A stretch of DNA of 57,344 nt from Thermodesulfobacteriota bacterium (GCA_040756475.1 JBFLZB010000008.1:1-57344); one strand, 5' to 3'; positions 32,338-41,273 are shown, counted from the first letter of the stretch. Translations and numbers: made by a program. The notes: a model not told the origin generated them from the letters alone.

Positions 32338-32446
32338 GTTCCCCCTCCCCCCTGCGGGGAGAGGGCTAGGGTGAGGAGTGGGGGCGGCGTTCGGAGAACG
32401 CCCCCTCACCCCGCCCCTCCCCCCGCGGGGGAGAGGGAGAGATGGG
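32338..32446. repeat. CCCCTCTCCC / GGGAGAGGG palindromic repeat (family G)
   Basis: Two inverted copies of a CCCCTCNCCC...GCGGGGAGAGGG unit flank a GGGGGCGGCGTTCGGAGAAC core. The element is of a kind widely dispersed between bacterial genes. It fills the gap between the second ligase stop and the FAD gene. A related copy starts at 57297. Confidence 0.75.
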
Positions 32447-33742
32447 TCACCTCCGGTCGAACACCCGCTGGGCGCGCCCGGCGCTTCGCGGAAGGGTGGC
32501 GTAGTCCACCACCTCCACTTCGGCCGAGACCATGACCTGGTTCTTGATCCGGCGCTCGATCTCGGCCTCGACCGCCTCGTCCTTGAGGGGGCTGCCCGCA
32601 GGGTCGCGCTCCACCCGAACGTTCATGAGGTCCTTGCCGTAGCGCCGCTCCAGCACGATCTGGTACTCGCTCGAGACCCCGGGGCTTTCGGAGATGATCT
32701 CCTCGATCTGGCTCGGGTAGATGCTCACGGCCCGATAGACGAAGAGGTCGTCGTCCCGGCCCAGCACCCGGTCGTGCCGGGGGTAGGCCGACCCGCAGGG
32801 GCAAGGCCCGGGCAGGAGCCGGGTCAGGTCCCGGGTGCGATAGCGGATGAGCGGCGAGGCTTCCTTGGCCAGCGTCGTCACCACCATCTCGCCCAGCTCT
32901 CCCTCGGGCACCGGCCGCAGCGTCTCGGGGTGGAGAACCTCCAGCAGGTACCAGTCGGACCAGTAGTGGATGCCCCGGTGCTCGCGGCACTCGATTCCCG
33001 CCCCGGGGCCGGAGAGCTCGGTAAACCCGGTCAGGTCGTGGACGTGCTCGGCTCCCAGGAGGGCCTGGATGCGTCGGCGGGTAAGCTCGCCGCATCGCTC
33101 GCCGCCCTGGATCACCGTGCGCACCCGGAGCCGCTTCCTCAGGTTGCGGCGGTCGACCTCCTCGGCGAGCAGGAGCGCCATGCTCGGGGTACAGCACAAC
33201 ACGGTGGTTTCCAAATCCACCAGGAGCCGGCACTGCATGTCCACGTTGCCCGGGCCCACGGGGATTGCCAGCGCGCCCACGGCCTCGCACGCGGCCTGGA
33301 AGCCCGACCCCGCGGTCCACAGGCCGTAGCCTACGGCGATCTGGGCCGTGTCCCCCCGCCCCACCCCCGCCATCTCCAGGCACCGGGCAAAGTGGCGGGT
33401 CCACTCTTCCAGGTCCCGGGAGGTATAGCACAGGATCTTTCGCTTGCCCGTGGTGCCCGAGGAGGAGTGCACCCGCACCAGGTCCTCCCGGGGCACGCAG
33501 CGAAGCGGCAGGGGATAGCCCGCATCCAGGTCGTGGGCCGTGGTGAAGGGCAGGCGCTGGAGGTCGTCCAGGGAGCGGATGTCCTCGGGCCGCACCCGGG
33601 CGCCCTCGAGCTTCCTGCGGTAGAAGTCGCTCCCCGCGTACGCGTGGCGCACGGTCCACCGCAGCCCTTCGAGCTGGCCGTCGGCTAGGGAGACCGCGGG
33701 GTCGTACCCGGGGGAGGCCCGGAGGGGGGCGGCGCCCGGCAT
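32447..33742 (-). CDS. Phenylacetate-CoA-ligase-type enzyme (copy 2)
   Basis: A 431-residue adenylate-forming ligase of the PaaK family that activates a carboxylic acid to its CoA thioester with ATP. The start at 33742 lies 6 nt beyond the upstream paralogue's stop. The ATP-binding loop is VHSSSGTTGKRK near residue 89. The adenylate motif region contains HVHDLTGFTELSGPGAG. The C-terminal lid contains GRDDDLFVYRAVSIYPSQIE. Length is standard for PaaK. The substrate is probably aromatic but cannot be read; geobacterial and syntrophic aromatic degraders use relatives for benzoate-type acids. It is a tandem paralogue of the next gene, and the pair differ around the substrate pocket. Confidence 0.92.
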   Translation of the reverse strand: MPGAAPLRASPGYDPAVSLADGQLEGLRWTVRHAYAGSDFYRRKLEGARVRPEDIRSLDDLQRLPFTTAHDLDAGYPLPLRCVPREDLVRVHSSSGTTGKRKILCYTSRDLEEWTRHFARCLEMAGVGRGDTAQIAVGYGLWTAGSGFQAACEAVGALAIPVGPGNVDMQCRLLVDLETTVLCCTPSMALLLAEEVDRRNLRKRLRVRTVIQGGERCGELTRRRIQALLGAEHVHDLTGFTELSGPGAGIECREHRGIHYWSDWYLLEVLHPETLRPVPEGELGEMVVTTLAKEASPLIRYRTRDLTRLLPGPCPCGSAYPRHDRVLGRDDDLFVYRAVSIYPSQIEEIISESPGVSSEYQIVLERRYGKDLMNVRVERDPAGSPLKDEAVEAEIERRIKNQVMVSAEVEVVDYATLPRSAGRAQRVFDRR

Positions 33743-33747
33743 TCCTC

Positions 33748-35037
33748 TCAAGCCTGCCGCTCGTCGTAGATCCGCTTGGACTTCCTCTCGCTCCGGGGCA
33801 GCTCCCCGTACCCCACCACCTTCACCTCGGCGGAAACCAGGATCTGGCTCTGGATGCGCCGCTCGATCTCGGCCGCCAGGGCCGCATCGGCCTCGGGCGT
33901 GCCCGTCGGGTCGCGCTCCACGCTCACGGTCATGAAGTCCTTGCCTCCTCGACGCTCCAGCCGGATGTTGTACTCGCTGGAGATCCCCGGCACCCGGGAG
34001 AGGAGCTCGTCGAGCTGCCCGGGGTAGATGTTCACGGCCCGGAAGATGATCATGTCGTCGCTGCGGCCGAGCAGGCGGTCGTGGCGGGGCAGGACCGACC
34101 CGCAGGAGCAGCGGCCGGGGAGGCTGCGGGTGAGGTCCCGGGTGCGGTAGCGCAGGAGCGGCGAGCCCTCCTTCGCCAGCGTCGTCACCACCATCTCGCC
34201 GATCTCCCCATCGGACACCGGCTGGAGACTCTCGGGGTCCAGGAGTTCCAGGAGGTAGTAGTCCGCCCAGTAGTGAATGCCCTGGTGGTGGGCGCAGTCG
34301 AGCCCCGCCCCCGGCCCGTACAGCTCGGTCATCCCGGTGATGTCGTAGAGGTGCTCGGCGCCGAGGAGCTCGAGGATGCGCCGGCGCATGGCGTCGCTGC
34401 ACCGCTCCGAGCCCTGGATCACGGTCCGGACCCGGACCTTGCCCCGCAGGCCCCGCCGCTCCACCTCCTCGGCCAAGAGCAGCGCCATACTCGCCGTGCA
34501 GCAGATCACCGTGGGCTCGAGGTCCACGAGGAACTGGCACTGCATGTCCAGGTTGCCGGGGCCCACCGGGATGGCCATGGCCCCCACGGCCTCGCACCCG
34601 GCCTGGAAGCTCACCCCGGCCGTCCACAGGCCGTAGCCCACCGCGATCTGCACCCGGTCTCCGGGGCCCACCCCCGCCATCTCGTAGCAGCGGGCGAAGA
34701 ACCGGGTCCAGTCCTCCACGTCCTTCCGGGTGTAGCACAGCACCTTGCGCTTGCCCGTGGTGCCCGAGGAGGAGTGGATGCGCACGAGCCGCTCGAAGGG
34801 CACGCTGCGGAGCGGGAAAGGATACCCGGCCCGGAGGTCGTCGGCCGTGGTGAAGGGCAGGCGGCGCACGTCTTCCAGGGTGCGGATGTCCTCCGGGCGG
34901 ACCCCCGCGGCGTCCAGGCGCGCCCGGTAGAACTCGCTCCCCCGGTAGGCATGGGCCACGCTCCACTGGAGCCCCCGGAGTTGGTGGCTGGCGAGCTCCG
35001 CCTCGGTGCGAAAGGTGGGCATGAAGGATGGTGACAT
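33748..35037 (-). CDS. Phenylacetate-CoA-ligase-type enzyme (copy 1)
   Basis: A 429-residue PaaK-family ligase, very similar to the following copy. The start at 35037 follows AAGAGGGCTTC. The ATP loop is IHSSSGTTGKRK. The adenylate motif is LYDITGMTELYGPGAG. The lid is GRSDDMIIFRAVNIYPGQLD. The tail LPRSERKSKRIYDER contains the conserved C-terminal lysines. It would form a CoA thioester from an imported or newly carboxylated acid. The two copies presumably arose by tandem duplication and may activate different acids in the same pathway. Confidence 0.92.
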   Translation of the reverse strand: MSPSFMPTFRTEAELASHQLRGLQWSVAHAYRGSEFYRARLDAAGVRPEDIRTLEDVRRLPFTTADDLRAGYPFPLRSVPFERLVRIHSSSGTTGKRKVLCYTRKDVEDWTRFFARCYEMAGVGPGDRVQIAVGYGLWTAGVSFQAGCEAVGAMAIPVGPGNLDMQCQFLVDLEPTVICCTASMALLLAEEVERRGLRGKVRVRTVIQGSERCSDAMRRRILELLGAEHLYDITGMTELYGPGAGLDCAHHQGIHYWADYYLLELLDPESLQPVSDGEIGEMVVTTLAKEGSPLLRYRTRDLTRSLPGRCSCGSVLPRHDRLLGRSDDMIIFRAVNIYPGQLDELLSRVPGISSEYNIRLERRGGKDFMTVSVERDPTGTPEADAALAAEIERRIQSQILVSAEVKVVGYGELPRSERKSKRIYDERQA

Positions 35038-35055
35038 GAAGCCCTCTTGATGCGT

Positions 35056-35116
35056 GGGAGCGGCCTTGGCCGCGAACCGTCCCGACAGTTCCCTTCGCGG
35101 GCAAGCCCGCTCCTGC
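35056..35116. repeat. GGAGCGG...GGCCGCGAA REP-like element (family H)
   Basis: GGGAGCGGCCTTGGCCGCGA pairs with TCGCGGGCAAGCCCGCTCC, two back-to-back palindromes reminiscent of Pseudomonas-type REP elements. It lies between the HyuB-like stop and the first ligase. A second copy is near 52363. Confidence 0.75.
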
Positions 35117-35137
35117 ACCTTCCGGCGGCCGGGCCGG

Positions 35138-36877
35138 TCACGTCCCCCGCCGCCGCGCCGTCTCCGCCGCGTCCACGGTCCAGGTGGCGGTGTCCACGGC
35201 CACGCCGTAGGCCTGCCGGGCCTGCTCGGCGGAGACCACGCCGTTTCGCACGTCCCGGAGCACCTTCTCGGGCGGGCGCTTCTTCGGGTCGCCCCACCCT
35301 CCGCCGCCCCCAGCCTGCTGGAAGTAGAGGGTCCCCGCCGGCACGTCCGGCACCAGGTCCTTGGTGGTGCACAGGTAGTCGCGGCCGTCGGGGTAGGTGA
35401 GCCGGATTGCGTTCAGGGTGCCGTCCTTGCCCCCCAGGGCGCCCCGAGCCGGCTCCACGTCGCCGTCGCCAAAGGTGACGAGCTTCACCCCCTGGCCGCC
35501 GATGCGGAACCGGGTCTCCACCCCGAGCCCGCCCCGCCACTGGCCGGCGCCGGCCGAGTCGGTCCAGTACTCGTGCTGGAGGAGGAGATGGGGCGTCTGC
35601 TGCTCGAAGATCTCGTAGTCCTGGTCGAGCACGCCGCCGGAGGCGTCGATCATCCCGATGTGGTCGTAGCCGTCGCATCCCTGGATGGCCCCCGAGCCGC
35701 CCTTGAGGCCCATGAAGCCGATGTCCACGAAGGGCTCCCCGCCCTTGCGGGGGTCCTTCCCGGTGGTGAGGCTGCACAGAAGCTCCCCCCACTCGGCGGT
35801 CACCCGGTCCGGGATCACGGGAGCCAGGGCCCGCATGATGGCGTCGGCGTTGTTGGGGCAGAGGTGGTTGCCGTAGGTGGTGGCCGCGGGGTAGGCGGCG
35901 TTCAGGATCGTGCCCTCGGGGATGGTGATCCGGATCGGCTTCACCATGCCCTCGTTGTGGGGCATGTTGGGGTTCACCATCTGGAGGAAGGTCAGGATCG
36001 TGGCCGAGGCGCTGGAGGTATAGGTGCCGTTGACGAAGCCGGTGGTCTGGGCGTCGGTGCCCGTGTAGTCGAAGTGGATGTCCCCGTCCGCGACGGTGAT
36101 GGTTACCCGGATGGTGTAGGAGGAGCCCGGGTTCTTGCCGTCGTAGTAGGCCACCGCCTCGCCCCGGTACACGCCGTCGGGGATCGAGCGGATCTCCTGG
36201 CGCATCATCTTCTCGGTAGCGTCGAAGAGGTGGGCCACGTGGGCCTCGAACACGTCGCGGCCGTAGCGCTCCAGGATCTTGAGGATCCCCCGCTCCCCCA
36301 CCACGCACGAGCCGATCTCGGCGCGCATGTCCTCCTCGACGATGTCGAGGCGGATGTTGGCGAAGATCAGGTCCCACACGTCCTTTCGCAGCTTGCCCTT
36401 CTCGTAGACCTTGACCGGCGGGATGCGCAGCGCCTCCTGCCACACCTCGGTGGCCTGGGGGTTGTAGCCCCCCTGCACCGCGCCGCCGATGTCGGCCTGG
36501 TGGCCCTTGCACGCGGCCCAGGCCACCAGCGCCCCCTCGTGGAAGATGGGCTTGTACACCGCCACGTCGTTGTTCTGGTTGCCCATGCTGAAGACGTCGT
36601 TGTGGAAGATGACGTCGCCCGGGTGCAGGTCGTCGCCGAAGTACTCGAGGATGTACTTGCACACCGGCGCCAGGCTGAAGGCCAGGATCGGCAGGTTCTC
36701 GGTCTGCTCCAGCATGTTGCCCCGGGCGTCGTAGAGCCCGGTGACGAAGTCCTTGGCCTCGCACAGGATCGGGGACCGGGTGGTCCGGGTCATGGCGATG
36801 CTCATCTCCTCGGTGATGCTCTTCAGGCGCCGCTGGAGGATGGAGACCAGGACCTTGTCGATGGGGATCTCGGGCAT
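35138..36877 (-). CDS. HyuB-like subunit (hydantoinase B/acetone-carboxylase alpha type)
   Basis: A 579-residue HyuB-family protein. Known members are the B subunit of N-methylhydantoinase and oxoprolinase, and the metal-binding subunits of acetone and acetophenone carboxylases. Family blocks: SIAMTRTTRSPILCEAKDF near the N-terminus, HPGDVIFHNDVFSMGNQNND, GGAVQGGYNPQATEVWQE, and C-terminal GGLGVETRFRIGGQGVKLV and the Gly-rich GGGGGWGDP. It follows the HyuA-like gene, with which it would form the catalytic pair. In a CoA-activating operon, ATP-dependent carboxylation of a ketone is a reasonable guess, but no gamma subunit is present nearby and hydrolysis of a cyclic amide is equally possible. 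Confidence 0.87.
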   Translation of the reverse strand: MPEIPIDKVLVSILQRRLKSITEEMSIAMTRTTRSPILCEAKDFVTGLYDARGNMLEQTENLPILAFSLAPVCKYILEYFGDDLHPGDVIFHNDVFSMGNQNNDVAVYKPIFHEGALVAWAACKGHQADIGGAVQGGYNPQATEVWQEALRIPPVKVYEKGKLRKDVWDLIFANIRLDIVEEDMRAEIGSCVVGERGILKILERYGRDVFEAHVAHLFDATEKMMRQEIRSIPDGVYRGEAVAYYDGKNPGSSYTIRVTITVADGDIHFDYTGTDAQTTGFVNGTYTSSASATILTFLQMVNPNMPHNEGMVKPIRITIPEGTILNAAYPAATTYGNHLCPNNADAIMRALAPVIPDRVTAEWGELLCSLTTGKDPRKGGEPFVDIGFMGLKGGSGAIQGCDGYDHIGMIDASGGVLDQDYEIFEQQTPHLLLQHEYWTDSAGAGQWRGGLGVETRFRIGGQGVKLVTFGDGDVEPARGALGGKDGTLNAIRLTYPDGRDYLCTTKDLVPDVPAGTLYFQQAGGGGGWGDPKKRPPEKVLRDVRNGVVSAEQARQAYGVAVDTATWTVDAAETARRRGT

Positions 36878-36898
36878 GGTTTGCTCTCTCTGCAAGGA

Positions 36899-36917
36899 GG
36901 TCGGACCCGTCGGACTC
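36899..36917. repeat. GGTCGGACCCGTCGGAC unit (family F)
   Basis: A short GTCGGAC direct/inverted unit lies in the 38-nt HyuA-HyuB junction and overlaps the HyuA stop codon. Confidence 0.5.
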
Positions 36918-39021
36918 AGCTCTTCAGCACCCTGCCCAGCACTTCCTGCTCCTTCTCGCGCAGGTACAGGGTGTAGGTGCCGTACCGGTCCACGGCCACG
37001 TGGAACTCGGGGGTGACGAAGGTGGTGGTGTTCACCTGCTCGATGATGGCCGGGCCCTCCAGGCGATTGCCGTGCTGGAGCTTCATCCCGTCGAAGATGT
37101 CCACGTCGGTGAAGCGCCTCTCCCGGGGCAGGTACGCCCGGCGCACACCCTTGAAGGCCGCCGAGGGGTCGGCGTCGGCCCGGGGCTCGGGCACCAGGCT
37201 CGGCTTCTCGGTGCGCCCCACGGCCGAGAGCCGCAGGTTGATGAGCTCCACCGGGGTTCCCTTGTCCGCCAGGGAGTAGCCGTAGAGGGCGTCGTGCTGG
37301 GGATGGAACTTGGCGGCGATGGCCGCCGGGTCGCAGATCTCCGCCTCCTCCCAGGTGAGCTCGACCCCCACCTCGTGGTACTGGCGCACGTAGCGCAGGT
37401 CCACGGTGAGGTGGCAGGAGACCCGGTCCTCGCCGATCCCCTCGCTGCGCAGCAGCCGCACGCCCTCCTCGCGCATCTCCCGGAAGAGGGACTGAAACTG
37501 CTCCCGGTCCATCCGGTCGAGCCGCCCCGGGTAGGTGCGCACGAAGTCGTGCTTCAAGTCCGAGCGGAGCATCCCGGCGGCGCAGAAGATCGACGACTCC
37601 CGGGGGATCAGCACCACCGGGATGCCGAGCTCCAGCGCGATCATGCAGGCGTGATTGGGGCCGGCGCCCCCCGCCGTGACCAGAGGGAAGTCCCGGGGGT
37701 CGTAGCCGTTCTTGACCGCGATCTCCCGCACCGCGGCGGCCATGGAGACGTTGATCACCTCGTACATGCCCGCCGCGGCCTGGGCCACGTCGTACCCCAG
37801 GGGCCGGGCGATGTGCTCCTGGATGGCCGCCTCGGCGGCCTTGGCGTCGAGCTTCAAGCGCCCGCCGGCGAAGAAGTCGGCGTCCAGGTACCCGAGAAGG
37901 AGGTCCGCGTCGGAGCAGGTGGGGAGCGCGCCGCCCCGGCCGTAGCAGGCCGGGCCCGGGTCGGCGCCGGCGCTCTGGGGGCCCATGCGCAGGAGCCCTC
38001 CCTCGTCGATCCAGCCGATGGAGCCGCCCCCGGCGCCGATGGTCACCACGTTGAGCATGGGCAGGCTGATCCGAAGTCGGTCGATGTCGCCCTCGGTGGT
38101 GGTGAGGGGCTTGCCGTCCTTGACCAGGGCCACGTCGAAGCTCGTGCCCCCCATGTCGCAGGTGATGCAGTCCTGGTGGCCCTGACCCGCGGAGAAGGCG
38201 AGCCCGGCCACGGGCCCCCCGGCCGGGCCGGACAGCAGCGTCATTGCCGGCTTGGCGATGGCCGCCTCGGGGGAGATGACGCCGCCGTTGGAGGCCATGA
38301 TGAGGAGCACCCCCTGGTACCGAAGTCCCTCGAGCCGGCGCACGAGGCTGCGCAGGTAACGCTCGAGCACCGGCCCCACGTAGGCGTTGAGACAGGCGGT
38401 GGAGACCCGGTCGTAGAAGCGGATGGCCGGGGCGACCTCGGTGGAGACCGAGAGGAAGGCGCCGGGCAGGGCCTGCCGCACGAGTTCGGCGGCCCGGGCC
38501 TCGTGGGCCGGATTGGCGAAGGAGTTCATGAAGCAGATGGCCACCGCCTCGACGCCCTCCCGCCGGAAGGCCTCGATGCCGGACCGGACCGAGCCCTCGT
38601 CCAGGGGCGTGAGGACCGCCCCGCGGTAGTCCAGGCGCTCGTCCACCGGAAGCCGCAGGTAGCGCTCCACCACGGGCCGCACGTTCTCGTAGCGGTTGTT
38701 GTACTGCTCCTCCCGGATGCCCCGGCGCATCTCCAGGGCGTCCCGGACACCCCGGGTGGTGAGGAGCCCGGTCTTCGCCCCCCGGTGGGTCAGGGTGGCG
38801 TTGGTGGTGACCGTCGTTCCGTGGACGATGGTACTCACCTCCTCCAGAAACTCCTCGGTGGTGAGCCCCCGGTCCCGGGCCATCTCCTCGATGCCCTGGA
38901 TCGTGGCGATGGAAGGGTCCGAGGGGGTGGAGAGCACCTTGTAGATGTGGCTCGTCCCGTCCTCCTCGGCGAGGAGGAAGTCGGTAAAGGTCCCGCCCAC
39001 GTCGATGCCGATCTTGTACAT
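36916..39021 (-). CDS. HyuA-like ATPase subunit (hydantoinase A/acetone-carboxylase beta type)
   Basis: A 701-residue HyuA-family protein. Its N-terminal actin-like ATPase motif is YKIGIDVGGTFTDF. Further blocks are IVHGTTVTTNATLTHRGAKT, TCDMGGTSFDVALVKDGK, TIGAGGGSIGWIDEGGLLRMGPQSAGADPGPACYGRGG and VTAGGAGPNHACMIALELG. Members phosphorylate a substrate (hydantoin, oxoproline, or bicarbonate and enol in acetone-type carboxylases). Length is typical. The ATG has no good Shine-Dalgarno, because a heptamer repeat element abuts it. It lies between the mutase and the HyuB-like gene, so the reaction probably belongs to the same pathway as the CoA ligases. Confidence 0.9.
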   Translation of the reverse strand: MYKIGIDVGGTFTDFLLAEEDGTSHIYKVLSTPSDPSIATIQGIEEMARDRGLTTEEFLEEVSTIVHGTTVTTNATLTHRGAKTGLLTTRGVRDALEMRRGIREEQYNNRYENVRPVVERYLRLPVDERLDYRGAVLTPLDEGSVRSGIEAFRREGVEAVAICFMNSFANPAHEARAAELVRQALPGAFLSVSTEVAPAIRFYDRVSTACLNAYVGPVLERYLRSLVRRLEGLRYQGVLLIMASNGGVISPEAAIAKPAMTLLSGPAGGPVAGLAFSAGQGHQDCITCDMGGTSFDVALVKDGKPLTTTEGDIDRLRISLPMLNVVTIGAGGGSIGWIDEGGLLRMGPQSAGADPGPACYGRGGALPTCSDADLLLGYLDADFFAGGRLKLDAKAAEAAIQEHIARPLGYDVAQAAAGMYEVINVSMAAAVREIAVKNGYDPRDFPLVTAGGAGPNHACMIALELGIPVVLIPRESSIFCAAGMLRSDLKHDFVRTYPGRLDRMDREQFQSLFREMREEGVRLLRSEGIGEDRVSCHLTVDLRYVRQYHEVGVELTWEEAEICDPAAIAAKFHPQHDALYGYSLADKGTPVELINLRLSAVGRTEKPSLVPEPRADADPSAAFKGVRRAYLPRERRFTDVDIFDGMKLQHGNRLEGPAIIEQVNTTTFVTPEFHVAVDRYGTYTLYLREKEQEVLGRVLKS

Positions 39022-39028
39022 GGCGTTT

Positions 39029-39120
39029 GCTCGTTGCTCGTTGTTCGTTGCCCGTGGTCAATAAGACCCCTCGCCGTCGCCCTTTCTCCAACGGGCAACG
39101 AGCAACGGGCCACGAGCAGC
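39029..39120. repeat. CAACGGG heptamer repeat hairpin (family C)
   Basis: The left arm (GCTCGTTGCTCGTTGTTCGT) and the right arm (CAACGGGCAACGAGCAACGG) are complementary 7-nt tandem arms around an AT-containing loop. It spans almost the whole HyuA-mutase junction. Confidence 0.85.
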
Positions 39121-39122
39121 CT

Positions 39123-40751
39123 TTAGAAAATCTTTGGCTCCTGGAACTCCCCGTACACCTGGCGGAACACGTCCGCCATCTCGCCCACGGTGGCGTAGGC
39201 GCGGCAGCACTCCACGAGGGGGGCCATGACGTTCTTCCCCTCCCGGGCGGCCTGCTCCAGGCCCTTGAGCGCGGCGGCCGCGGCCGCTGCGTCCCGGGTG
39301 CGCCTGAGATCCCGCAGGTCGGCGAGCTTCTCCTCGGCCCAGGCCTCGTTGTACTCGTGGAGGTCCACCTCGTGCTGGCCTTCGGTGGCGTACTTGTTCA
39401 CCCCCACCTTCACCAGCTCGCCCCGCTCCAGGGCGGCCTCGAACTCGAAGGCCTGGCGGGAGACCTTGCGCTGCACGTACCCGTCCTTGACGCAGGCGAG
39501 CATCCCGCCCCGGGCCTCGATGTCCTCCATTTCCTCCCGGATCTTCTCCTCCATCTGCTTGGTGAGGGTCTCGACGAAGTAGGAGCCGGCCAAGGGGTCG
39601 ACGGTGTCCCGCATCCCCACCTCCTCCATCAGGATCTGGCAGGTGCGCAGCGAGAGCAGCGCGGAGCGCGGCGTGGGGATGGTGTAGGCCTCGTCGAAGG
39701 AGCACAGGGCCGTGGTCTGGGCCCCCGAGAGGGCCGCGGCCAGGGCGTAGTAGGCCCCCCGGATGATGTTGTTCTCGGGCTCGGCCTTGGTCAGCCCCGA
39801 CCCGCCCCCGGCAAACAGGCCCCGGAGCCAGAGGTTCCGGGGGTCCTTCACCCCGTACTTCTCCTTCAGGTTCTGGGCCCACACCTTGCGGCCGGCCCGG
39901 AACTTGGCCACCTGCTCCCAGAGATTGCCGAAGATGTTCAGGTTGAAGCTGAAGCGGCCCACGAACTGGTCCGGGTGGTAGCCCCGGCGCACCACCTCGT
40001 CGATGTAGGCGTTGGCGATGCCGAAGGCGTAGGCCATCTCCTGGGCCGGCGTGGCCCCCGACTCACGGATGTGGTAGCCGCAGATGCTCACGGGGTTGGT
40101 GCGGGGCATGGCCTCGATGGCGTACTCGATGGTGTCGCCGATCAGCTTCACCGCCGGGTCCAGGGCGTAGATCCACGCGCCCCGGCCGATGACCTCTTTC
40201 AGGATGTCGTTCTGGGGCGTGGCCGAGATCTTCGTCCGGTCGAAGCCGAGCTTCTCCCCCACCGCCTGGTACATGGCGAGCATGATCGAGGCCACGGCGT
40301 TGATGGTGAGCCCGGCGCCCACCTTGTGCAGGTCGATGCCGTCGAAGGCGACCTCGAAGTCCCGCAGGCTGTCCACGGCCATGCCCACCCGGCCCACCTC
40401 GCCCTCGGCCATGGGGTGGTCCGAGTCGAGGCCCATCTGGGTGGGCAGGTCGAAGGCCACGTTCAGCCCGGTCTGGCCGTGGTCGATCATCAGCTTGAAG
40501 CGCTCGTTGGTCTCCCGGGGCGTGCCGAAGCCGGTGTACTGCCGGGTGGTCCACTCCCGCGACCGGTACCCCTCGGCGAAGAGGTTGCGAGTGAAGGGGT
40601 ACTCCCCGGGCTCCCCCAGGTCCCTCGCATAGTCGAAGCCCACGGCCTCCAGGTCTGCCGGGCCGTAGCTCGGCTTCACGTGGATCCCCGACGAGAGCTC
40701 CACGTCGAGGATCCTGTCGTTCTTGTCTCGGGTGTAGCGGGCGACGTCCAT
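39123..40751 (-). CDS. B12-dependent acyl-CoA mutase, large subunit
   Basis: A 542-residue methylmalonyl-CoA-mutase-family large chain without its own cobalamin-binding domain. The separate subunit is the next gene upstream. The TIM-barrel blocks are GYRSREWTTRQYTGFGTPRE, FDLPTQMGLDSDH, SATPQNDILKE and CGYHIRESGATPAQEMAYAF. At the specificity positions it has Tyr62 (aligned to Tyr89 of Propionibacterium mutase) and Lys202 (aligned to Arg207). Methylmalonyl-CoA mutase has Tyr/Arg, isobutyryl-CoA mutase Phe/Gln and 2-hydroxyisobutyryl-CoA mutase Ile/Gln. The substrate is therefore not assigned. CAGGAGCACCC precedes the ATG. Confidence 0.92.
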   Translation of the reverse strand: MDVARYTRDKNDRILDVELSSGIHVKPSYGPADLEAVGFDYARDLGEPGEYPFTRNLFAEGYRSREWTTRQYTGFGTPRETNERFKLMIDHGQTGLNVAFDLPTQMGLDSDHPMAEGEVGRVGMAVDSLRDFEVAFDGIDLHKVGAGLTINAVASIMLAMYQAVGEKLGFDRTKISATPQNDILKEVIGRGAWIYALDPAVKLIGDTIEYAIEAMPRTNPVSICGYHIRESGATPAQEMAYAFGIANAYIDEVVRRGYHPDQFVGRFSFNLNIFGNLWEQVAKFRAGRKVWAQNLKEKYGVKDPRNLWLRGLFAGGGSGLTKAEPENNIIRGAYYALAAALSGAQTTALCSFDEAYTIPTPRSALLSLRTCQILMEEVGMRDTVDPLAGSYFVETLTKQMEEKIREEMEDIEARGGMLACVKDGYVQRKVSRQAFEFEAALERGELVKVGVNKYATEGQHEVDLHEYNEAWAEEKLADLRDLRRTRDAAAAAAALKGLEQAAREGKNVMAPLVECCRAYATVGEMADVFRQVYGEFQEPKIF

Positions 40752-40776
40752 GGGTGCTCCTGGGTGGGGGGTCGTG

Positions 40777-40840
40777 ATGGGACTCATGGGACCCATGGGA
40801 CCTATGGGTCCTATGGGTCCTATGGGTCCTATGGGTCCTA
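40777..40840. repeat. CTATGGGTC nonamer repeat (family D)
   Basis: Five near-identical 9-nt units (CTATGGGTC) are preceded by inverted GGGACTCATGGGACCCATGG units. Mixed orientation lets it fold. It fills the junction between the B12 subunit and mutase genes. Confidence 0.85.
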
Positions 40841-41242
40841 CGCTCCGGTGCGCCCCACGTTCTCCCGAATGAACTCGATGGTCTCCCGGAGCGGCGTGCC
40901 GCCGGGGAAGATGCCCTTCACCCCCAGGGCCCGCAGGGCCTCGAAGTCGCGGCTCGGGATCACCCCGCCCACGCACACGAGCTTGTCCGCCGCCCCCTTC
41001 TCCGCAAGGAGCTTCCTGAGCTTGCGGCAGATGGCGAGGTGGCCGCCGGTCAGGATGGAGAGGCCGATCACGTCCGCGTCCTCCTGCACGGCGGCCTGCA
41101 CCACCGCCTCCACGCTCTGGTGGAGCCCGGTGTAGACCACCTCCATGCCGGCCTCCTTGAGGGCGTGGGCCACGACCTTCGCCCCCCGGTCGTGCCCGTC
41201 CAGCCCCGGCTTGGCCACGAGAACCTTGATTCTTCTGATCAA
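40838..41242 (-). CDS. Cobalamin-binding small subunit of the mutase
   Basis: A 134-residue B12-binding protein. Its [15 protein letters not shown] motif (about residues 15-29) contains the DxHxxG sequence whose His coordinates cobalt in the base-off mode. Later blocks are [12 protein letters not shown] (residues 60-71) and [20 protein letters not shown]. The start is TTG at 41242, with GGAGGCCCAAG in front. It acts with the large mutase subunit encoded immediately downstream, giving the two-chain form typical of isobutyryl- and hydroxyisobutyryl-CoA mutases. A nonamer repeat lies between the two genes. Confidence 0.95.
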   Translation of the reverse strand: MIRRIKVLVAKPGLDGHDRGAKVVAHALKEAGMEVVYTGLHQSVEAVVQAAVQEDADVIGLSILTGGHLAICRKLRKLLAEKGAADKLVCVGGVIPSRDFEALRALGVKGIFPGGTPLRETIEFIRENVGRTGA

Positions 41243-41273
41243 CTTGGGCCTCCGTCTGCGTTGGCCGGTCTCA

